Notes under the pieces: model-generated | Database searches by the model: none | What the model saw: only the letters and a program-made list of their open reading frames with translations | What the model was told of the DNA's origin: nothing | Part shown: positions 63,947 through 64,000 of the stretch, in pieces | Layout of the letters: the number at the start of each line of letters is the position of its first letter | Position numbering within the stretch: the stretch's first letter is position 1 | Assembly: GCA_947502635.1 (NCBI GenBank) | Contig: CANNAN010000005.1 | Location: 296,413 to 360,412, forward strand | Length of the DNA: 64,000 nt | Direction of reading: 5' to 3' | Source: an uncultured Flavobacteriaceae bacterium | GTDB taxonomy: Bacteria > Bacteroidota > Bacteroidia > Flavobacteriales > Flavobacteriaceae | Position numbers and translations under genes: made by a program

Positions 63947-64000
63947 ACAGTTTAAAATTGAATTTACGCTGATAATTTATATACCATATTTGGTGTTTTA

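Noticed and set aside
1..64000. tRNA, rRNA, insertion sequences and prophage genes
   Set aside because: Read through on both strands without finding a cloverleaf, rRNA core, transposase or structural phage gene; by-eye search is not exhaustive.

Overview
The window looks like a chromosomal segment of a marine-type member of the Flavobacteriaceae (Bacteroidota). It is AT-rich, carries three SusC/SusD operons plus the start of a fourth SusC, has flavobacterial promoters of the TTG / TAnnTTTG type, 2TM-domain, DUF5686 and LytS/LytTR proteins, and a MocR/PNPOx/DinB cluster. No rRNA, tRNA, CRISPR array or insertion sequence was seen. Genus cannot be fixed from the sequence alone.

Positions 1-18.5 kb are a glycan-use locus. 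It holds a truncated SusC at the left edge, an SSS-type sodium/sugar symporter, a membrane-anchored AraC regulator, a GPH-type sugar symporter with an unusual extra periplasmic domain, a lipoprotein GH3 beta-glucosidase, a cupin-AraC regulator, and a SusC-SusD-FG-GAP/UnbV operon. Behind the FG-GAP gene lies an internally deleted remnant of a second copy. The only glycosidase is the exo-acting GH3, so the locus is built to import and finish short beta-linked oligosaccharides rather than to depolymerise a polymer.

Positions 18.5-24.4 kb carry an alanine-rich lipoprotein with an 11-residue repeat, the Kdo transferase WaaA, a DegT aminotransferase overlapping GalE (envelope sugar biosynthesis), and a second membrane AraC regulator. 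Positions 24.6-38.3 kb hold two further SusC-SusD-lipoprotein operons separated by a divergent LytS/LytTR two-component pair. The two operons share a strikingly conserved upstream region: a GGTAAGG-type motif and a long 5' leader hairpin.

Positions 38.4-58.1 kb are mostly core genes: lspA-fabD, a COG2509 flavoprotein, DinB, PNPOx-like, MocR, a Crp/Fnr regulator broken by one stop codon, an Asp/Asn beta-hydroxylase-like protein, a 2TM-dihydrofolate reductase fusion, a CBM48 protein, a TonB-like protein, thyA, nupC-type transporter, bifunctional nuclease, etfA/etfB, pdhB and a DUF5686 outer-membrane protein. A 46-bp near-perfect palindrome sits between etfB and pdhB.

Positions 58.1-64 kb are an accessory tract, all on the minus strand, of small hypothetical genes: ankyrin protein, an ArsR-CBU_0592-proline dehydrogenase operon with a palindromic operator, an unknown secreted protein, and at least two genes in visible decay (a coiled-coil lipoprotein and a zinc-ribbon protein with a stop and a frameshift).
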